From NCBI GenBank assembly GCA_025093555.1, contig JAIWNF010000185.1, positions 1-14,295 on the forward strand: a stretch of 14,295 nucleotides of DNA. The letters run 5' to 3'. The notes beneath the pieces were generated by a model. It saw only the letters and a program-made list of their open reading frames with translations. It was not told the origin of the DNA and ran no database searches. Origin of the DNA: Circinella umbellata (lineage: Eukaryota; Mucoromycota; Mucoromycetes; Mucorales; Lichtheimiaceae). Positions 9,038 through 14,295 of the stretch are shown piece by piece (the first letter of the stretch is position 1; every line of letters starts with the position of its first letter). Made by a program: the position numbers and the translations under genes.

Positions 9038-9061
9038 AATAAATTATCTTTTATAAATAAA
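9038..9061 (+). terminator. Two AATAAA polyadenylation signals
   Basis: AATAAA at 9038-9043 and again at 9056-9061, 90-115 bp after the TATA box. This spacing is typical of the R region of an LTR. Confidence 0.45.
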
Positions 9062-9128
9062 TCCTTTCATTTGATTTTCATTTAGTAATTTTATTAAGAC
9101 TTCTCTTTTTGTGGTTTCAGACGTAACA

Positions 9129-11583
9129 TTCCTGAATATTAGAACTCCCACATACCATTTATCTATAATTATTAAGTTAATTATAACCTTTACTTTATTT
9201 TCTTAACATAAATCATAACAATTTCACATTACGAAGCTCTTTATTACGACAAGTAACGCTTCAATGTAAAAAAAGAAAAAAAAAGACTCCTTTTATCATC
9301 GTTTAGAGTTTAGATATTATTATTTTCAATGTAAAAAATATCACAGCTTCTATGCGTTTTGCCAAGGCGACCTAATAGTTCACTATCAGGTTATTGATAT
9401 TCTGTTGATACCCTTGTAATATATGAGATATCAAAAATTTATTGATATCCTATTGATATCCTATTGATATCTGAGATATAAATAACGATATCAGCCTGTT
9501 GAGACCCTTTTGATACCCCACTTTTTTTGCAGTGACACTCAATCCATGATTTTGAAAATTGGACGATAATGATGATAGGTTTAAAACGACTTTAGTCTAC
9601 TTCTCTATTGGCTTATATTCCATGTTACACCTTTCAATCAATACATTATATTGGTGGGTTTTTTTTACTCATAGTATACACAGCCTTTAGTATTGGCTCA
9701 TTTCTTTCAGACACTTTATAATTATCATTTGGTATTGGTTTATTATTCTTTTGAATTGCTCAACACGTTTTCTTTTCATTTCCTTTTATATACATAAAGA
9801 AGTGTCTTTTGTTTATTTTTTACTATTATTTTTCTATTTACTCTACTAAAATAAATATATAATTTCTACTATAATAAGAACTAAACTACTTTATCTAGGT
9901 TTACAATATTACTACTCTTCATTTACTGTATAACGAACTAAACATGATCTATTTAAAATACCTTGGAATATATACAACTATGAATATATAACAAAGATAT
10001 GATGTAAATAAATAACACGACATGAATCAAAGTGATAAAGAGCGAAATAACAGCATACCACCCTATATAAAAAAAAGAATTCGAGTATATGAAAAAATTA
10101 CCCAACATGTTGAAGAAGAATTAGTTATACCATAAATAATATTCACCAAAAACATTGAAGAAAAAATTAGTCATATTATAAAAAGCATCTTCACGCGATA
10201 ATATAAAAAAAAAGATTGATCAAACCATAAATAAGATAGCTACTGAATAATTTAAAGCAAGAGAAAGATAACATGTTTCTATGGAAATCGTTACTATAAA
10301 AAAATACATAATATTCATGAGAAATCAATAAAATCATGCGATATATACATGAAAAAGAACAAGTACATACCTGCCAAATCTTTAAGCTTAAAGAAGTTGC
10401 TTATTATTTAAAGTAAAATATCTATATATTTTAATTACCTTTTTTTTCGTCCCATTTATGATTCACCTATTACTAGTCTTTCACTATTTACCCTGGCTTT
10501 TGCCAAACACGTTCTTCATAATACAGTCAATAATTCAAATGGGTGTACCTTGGCAAACTAACCTATTCATCAGTGGATATGATTGATGGGTAAGAATATA
10601 CAAGTTGATGTAAAAGGGTCATGTAAGCAAGTAAAAAAAAAGATATACTGGTACCTGTGTCAAAGTATGAAATAGGTGCATAATTTTGTTTCAAACAAAA
10701 GTAGATGTAGTAAATTAGAATAGACAAAATAAAAAAAACGGCAGATAAAAAAGCAGATATTTTAGGGCCTGCAAATCAATATTTAATGAATACATGGAGA
10801 TAGGGTACACAAGTACACCCAACAAAAAGAAAAAAAAGTAGTTACTACCTGCAGTAAGCATAAAACATATAGATATCCTTTGAGTAAGCATGAGTATAGG
10901 AGCCGATAAAAACAAGGATGTGGTTAATGAATAAAAAGATGAAAGATTAAATCAGGGCAAAATATGAGTAAAAGAGTACGCGTAATCCAGCCAAAAAAAG
11001 AATATTACAACTACCTATATTAAACATAAGAACCAACATATAAACTCCATTACCAGACAAGGGCATCTATATATAAGATTAAAAAAAAGGGAATCAGTAG
11101 TAGTGTGATAGTCAAAGATGATAATGATAGATTATTTTAAAGATGGAGTGAAATTTACGTTGTGTCATTTTGTACGAGTAAAGAGGAGTAGAGTGAAAAG
11201 AAAGATACTGAAAAAAGAAGAATAAAAATAATGACCAAATTAGGCCTTTCATATTAGGTTAGCCAATTGGGACAAGAAGAATCTTTTTATGTTATTATGG
11301 CGTTGTCTATTTGACTAAGGTGTGTGATCACCATATGTACTGCGACGTTGTTTTTTCTGCATAATAGATAAAATAACATTATCATTCATATAACTTACTA
11401 TTTATAATTTTTTAAAAGAACTTCCAATAATAAAAACGGTACTCATTATTTCTTTTTTGGTAAATGAGCTAGTTTTTAAGAGGTGCAGCTGTGTATAATT
11501 ATTTTACCACAACAAGTAAAACTTTAATGCATAAATTTGTCATTAGTATCTCTTGAAAGGGAAATAAATAACAACAATAAAAA
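9129..11583. other. Long non-coding AT-rich region
   Basis: About 2.4 kb without a credible protein-coding gene on either strand. The only sizable frame, minus 10715-10915 (66 codons), is a hydrophobic, F/L-rich translation of T-rich DNA. Recognisable contents are the GATATC repeat cluster (9391-9520) and four AG|GT junction motifs on the minus strand between 10365 and 11020, described separately. Inverted CAATGTAAAAAA (9262 and 9327) and TTTTTTGCAGTG (9523-9534) could be ends of a small non-autonomous transposon, but no target duplication is visible. Confidence 0.55.
9391..9520 (+). repeat. Cluster of TATTGATATC and TGATACCC repeats
   Basis: Short direct repeats of TATTGATATCC (near 9440, 9451 and 9463), CTGTTGATACCCTT (9402) and CTGTTGAGACCCTT (9496). 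The GATATC cores are self-complementary, so the cluster can fold in several ways. The two CTGTTGA blocks bracket the GATATC copies, suggesting a diverged duplication of a unit of roughly 90 bp. Confidence 0.6.
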
Positions 11584-11591
11584 TATAAATA
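11584..11591 (+). promoter_or_regulatory. TATA box of the four-exon gene
   Basis: TATAAATA lies 72 nt upstream of the proposed ATG at 11663, a normal distance. The ATG context is CTACTATGA, and no ATG intervenes in a better context. The assignment is by position and sequence only. Confidence 0.4.
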
Positions 11592-11662
11592 TAAAGTTGT
11601 GAATGTAAATTAATGACCTTTTGTTTCAATAACTTCTCATTAAATAAACACCTCCTTCTACT

Positions 11663-12975
11663 ATGAATAATTCTTTTATAATGGATGATAACTTCGACGA
11701 TTTTACTGAGAGATACAGCAGTACACCAACTCCTGTTCAAGACGTACCTGGTCGTAAACTTTGGGATCCTTAGAGAATGACGCTCGTGCATTTAATGGGA
11801 ACAGTACCCTTTGGGCTGAAATGGGTAAAATGCATACTTGGATCAACACTGCACAATCCAAGTTCACCCACTTCGAAAAATTAGTGGAGACTCAAGGTAA
11901 TGTCATTGACACTGTCAAAAAGCAGAACGCCTTGCTGAAGCAAGAGATCAAAGAGTTGAAAGAACAGGTCGAGAAGAGTACCAAAAAAAAGACTTGTAGT
12001 CCACATGAAAAATTACTTTCAGTAATATTGATATTTTTTTAATATAATCTATTTGATAATTCATCATAATATAAGGCAATACACGGTTGATATTATTTTA
12101 ATTAGGGCTTTATGAGAAAACACTACAAGGGCAAGATGGTCCTAGAAGGAGTTGTCTGGAATTTTGACTATGATTTTCATCGTGAAGAAAATATTATAGT
12201 CAAAAATATCCTTATAAACTATGTTCTAAAGACGGTCGACGATTTGGGATATGTGTGGATGACTGAAGTCATTGAGGAAAAATTATATATTGTATATAAG
12301 AATGAAAAGTACAGAGATGGCCTTAGTCTTGAACAGGTAGAAAAAGGGAGAAAAGCATCCCAGAAAAATAGTATTCGAAATAAGGTTAGTAAACAAGTCC
12401 ATTATTAAGTATGGCATATTTATCTGTTAAAAGAGAAGAGAAAAGTGATTTTATCATAAAGCTAACTAAAAGTTATATAATAGAAATACCATGCCCACAA
12501 AAATATATACCAGGAGAATCGTGAAGCTCTCCTGGCCGAATTTAAAGATGCCGATCTCCTTATTGATCGCGAACTCATGTCAGATGAGGAAGATCTGTAT
12601 GACGAGTATGGGGTAGTCGAGAAGAAGGCGTGCTGTGTCCATCGTGACGATCTGATAAAGTAATATATTTCTTTTGAAAGAACTATTTATATTTAATGGT
12701 AATGGGTGTTCTAATATATGATTCTGCAATAGGGCAAAATTTTTTACAGCAAGCTAGACGAGCTATTGCTCAAATCTAAGAAAAGGATAACCGGAATGAA
12801 GCATATTCATGGCGATCAGTACGTTATGGAAAAGGAGCTATCAAAGAGTAAGCGAACACGCTTGCCTTCTTGGGCCATAGTTCCATTGGTAGAACCGCCT
12901 GTTTTATCAGTTCAACCTGATAATTCAGAACAACATATAAGCCCAGTTCAACCTGAGGCTCTTTCCGAACAATAA
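11663..12975 (+). CDS. Four-exon gene, unknown function, coiled coil and acidic segment
   Basis: I do not recognise the family. Exons: 11663-12021, 12106-12384, 12514-12659 and 12733-12975, separated by introns 12022-12105 (GTAATA..TTAG), 12385-12513 (GTTAGT..CCAG) and 12660-12732 (GTAATA..ATAG). The product would be about 342 residues: an acidic N-terminus (M-D-D-N-F-D-D-F), a conserved-looking W-A-E-M-G-K-M-H-T-W, a coiled coil from about residue 70 to 108, a globular part (W-N-F-D-Y-D-F-H-R-E, D-D-L-G-Y-V-W), an acidic S-D-E-E-D-L-Y-D-E-Y patch, Y-S-K-L-D-E-L-L and a proline/glutamine-rich tail. There is no signal peptide. Exon 1 changes frame at GGG 11763-11765, and the exon 3/4 join is also one base short at GGG 12732-12734. 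One extra G at each site restores a single frame, so either the gene is broken or the assembly is. Codon use is mixed, unlike the 6360-8184 element. It may be a host gene or the cargo of a mobile element. Confidence 0.65.
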
Positions 12976-12993
12976 TTATTCCTTTTTATTTTA

Positions 12994-12999
12994 AATAAA
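12994..12999 (+). terminator. AATAAA polyadenylation signal
   Basis: AATAAA 19 nt after the stop codon of the four-exon gene (TAA 12973-12975), a suitable position for 3'-end formation. Confidence 0.45.
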
Positions 13000-13612
13000 T
13001 AATGCTCACATGGTAGGGTGGTTGGGTTGGGCACGGGCTTTTTTAAGCTCAAAACAAATTCTTTTTATCATTTTAGTTTTGGAGATAAACTTTGTATTAT
13101 GTGAGATTCAAAGAAAATAAAAAGCAGATGCAAATGGAGATGCATTTGCTCAACAAGTAGATTTTACAAATAATATAGTTCACAAGTAAATAATAAAGCA
13201 TAACATTCAAAAAAATTCTTAATAAAAAAACATCAAAATCAAACTTGTACGTGTGAAGTATGTTGTCAAAGGTATCGGACGCCTATATTTGGTATTTTGT
13301 TGTCTCTAAGCTGTGATACAATTTATTTTTGCCACACAATTTTTCCTACTACTTTTTTTTTCTCTCACCATCTTTTTAATGATTGCTTCTTTTTTATAAA
13401 AACTACTGTGATAAACTATTTATATTAATGAATGTTCCATTTGATTGACAAATCTATTTTTTTAGGAGTAGTGAGGTATGTAATATTAGTAATGTTTAAT
13501 AACCTTTTTTAGTTCAAGATATAGATAAGCAAATCATCGCCACTTTTTTTGTGCAACTTCTTTGTTTGGTATGTTGAAAACACCCAAGTACGGTTATGGA
13601 TCCAAACAAAAG
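13000..13612. other. AT-rich spacer, no gene seen
   Basis: Near the left edge, AGGGTGGTTGGGTTGGG (13015) is followed by GGGCTTTTTTAAGCTC, an imperfect palindrome. A similar AGGGTGGTTAGG lies at 2431. It may mark a dispersed repeat. The remainder up to the TATA box at 13613 is featureless T-rich DNA. Confidence 0.5.
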
Positions 13613-13620
13613 TATATAAA
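13613..13620 (+). promoter_or_regulatory. TATA box
   Basis: TATATAAA 58 nt upstream of ATG 13678. An earlier ATG at 13641 (27 codons, out of frame) probably lies upstream of the start site; if transcribed it would be an upstream frame. Confidence 0.45.
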
Positions 13621-13677
13621 GGTTTGGAATCTGTAATAGCATGGACGTTACTCTTTTACATTATTATTTTTATTATT

Positions 13678-14295
13678 ATGAGCTTCAACGCCAACTTTTG
13701 CCCTTCTCCCTCTCCTGTCAATGAGTATGCCGAACAGTAAGTACTTGAATTGTACCTAGGTGATATATATATACTGTATTTTATTAACATAATCTTATAT
13801 TAGATTGATTAGACACATAAAGACGTGGACATAAAGCCAGGGAAATTGCTCACGAGCAACGCGATGTGTAAGTATTTATAATAATAATTAATGCTTTATG
13901 ATTTGTATACTTATTACAGTGATTAGGATTGAAGACGCTCTCAAAGTGAAGAAAAGAAGTCATAGAGTATCTTGAAATTGATATATTGCCTGCAAATATA
14001 AGAATTATCCTAAGGCTTTGAAGGTTTTAGATGCATATGTATCGAATTATATATCTCGTAGTTGTCGTATTCATAAACCATGCTAAAAGATATATATTTT
14101 TATAGTGGACTTCCCTGCCGGCCCAGCCAGACTAATATATGATTAAGATGCAGGAAGAAGAAATCTATAAAACCGATTCTGAAGTAGAAGCGTGGGTGAT
14201 GAAGATGATAAAGATGATGAAGATGCCGATTCTGAACAGAAGAGCGGGCAGATGAAGGTGATAAAGACGGTCTGTTAGGGAAGCGAAAGGCTTCT
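13678..14295 (+). CDS. Partial multi-exon gene, unknown, runs off the window
   Basis: ATG 13678 follows a good TATA box. Exon 1 (13678-13736) starts M-S-F-N-A-N-F-C-P-S-P-S-P and ends at a perfect GTAAGT. A fitting second exon (13841-13867, acceptor CCAG) continues E-I-A-H-E-Q-R-D and again ends at GTAAGT (13868). A third begins after GATTAG at about 13927 (I-E-D-A-L-K-V-K-K-R). Beyond this the joins are uncertain: 13982-14083 is open for 34 codons (K-N-Y-P-K-A-L-K-V-L-D-A-Y) and 14154-14273 is acidic (D-E-D-D-K-D-D-E-D) with a one-base frame problem at GGG 14194-14196. I recognise no family. The donors and rising GC support real exons. The whole could also be a decayed gene. Confidence 0.4.
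14173..14265 (+). repeat. Imperfect duplication of a CCGATTCTGAA unit
   Basis: CCGATTCTGAA occurs at 14173 and again at 14226, each followed by an A/G-rich segment, a GGG, and GATGAAG(A/G)TGATAAAGA. The copies are about 53 bp apart and differ in length by a few bases. In the acidic frame the second copy reads A-D-S-E-Q-K-S-G. Confidence 0.55.

Larger units (their letters stand above)
8598..9128 (+). mobile_element. Putative solo LTR of a retrotransposon
   Basis: 531 bp opening TGTTGTAACG and closing GACGTAACA. The ends are short inverted repeats (TGTT..ACGT against its complement), as in LTRs that begin TG and end CA. The interior has the order U3 (22-bp repeat array), TATAAAT at 8948, then AATAAA at 9038 and 9056 as R/U5 signals. 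TTCCT follows the right end (9129-9133) and also occurs at 8590-8594, three bases before the left end, a near-miss for a 5-bp target duplication. No internal gag-pol or second LTR is present. A host promoter without a gene is the alternative. Confidence 0.5.

Noticed and set aside
10715..10915. 66-codon minus-strand membrane-protein-like frame
   Set aside because: Hydrophobicity comes from T-rich DNA; it crosses a splice-like AG|GT motif and has no family resemblance.

Overview
This window looks like repeat-rich, AT-rich DNA of a eukaryote, most likely a fungus of the Mucoromycota type (Mucorales or a relative). The evidence is short introns with GTGAGT/GTAAGT/GTTAGT donors and a CTAAC branch point, a fungal TNP2/CACTA-like transposase, a chromodomain-fused DDE transposase, and TATA/AATAAA signals. 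I see no bacterial operon, tRNA, rRNA or CRISPR. The assignment rests on style and protein family, not on a marker gene.

Layout. 1-2860 is AT-rich intergenic DNA with no convincing gene. It carries two related CATCCG-rich elements in opposite orientation (195-300 and 1945-2309, the second a 26-bp minisatellite), a 15-bp tandem repeat (754-808), a degenerate 16-bp repeat (2603-2717) and a GT microsatellite (2835-2860). 2861-5881 (minus) is a decayed TNP2-like transposase gene. 6360-8184 is a separate, extremely AT-biased DNA transposon (minus) whose protein has a DDE core and, after one in-frame TAG, a C-terminal chromodomain. 8598-9128 looks like a solo LTR with a six-copy, exactly 22-bp repeat just upstream of a TATA box, then two AATAAA signals. 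9129-11583 is non-coding AT-rich DNA with a GATATC repeat cluster and four spaced AG|GT junction motifs on the minus strand. 11663-12975 (plus) is a four-exon gene of unknown function with a coiled coil and an acidic segment. 12976-13612 is mostly empty. 13613-14295 holds the start of another exon-bearing region that runs off the window.

Genes working together. I see no pathway. The shared theme is mobile DNA: two DNA transposons of different classes, an LTR remnant and several satellites around one or two host-like multi-exon genes. Up to six reading-frame breaks, in three unrelated loci, can each be closed by adding one base; five of them lie in homopolymers of 3-5 bases and one (near 3303-3312) does not. 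Part of the apparent pseudogenisation may therefore be assembly error. The clearest candidates for something biologically new are the TAG between DDE core and chromodomain, and the 22-bp-phased promoter array.
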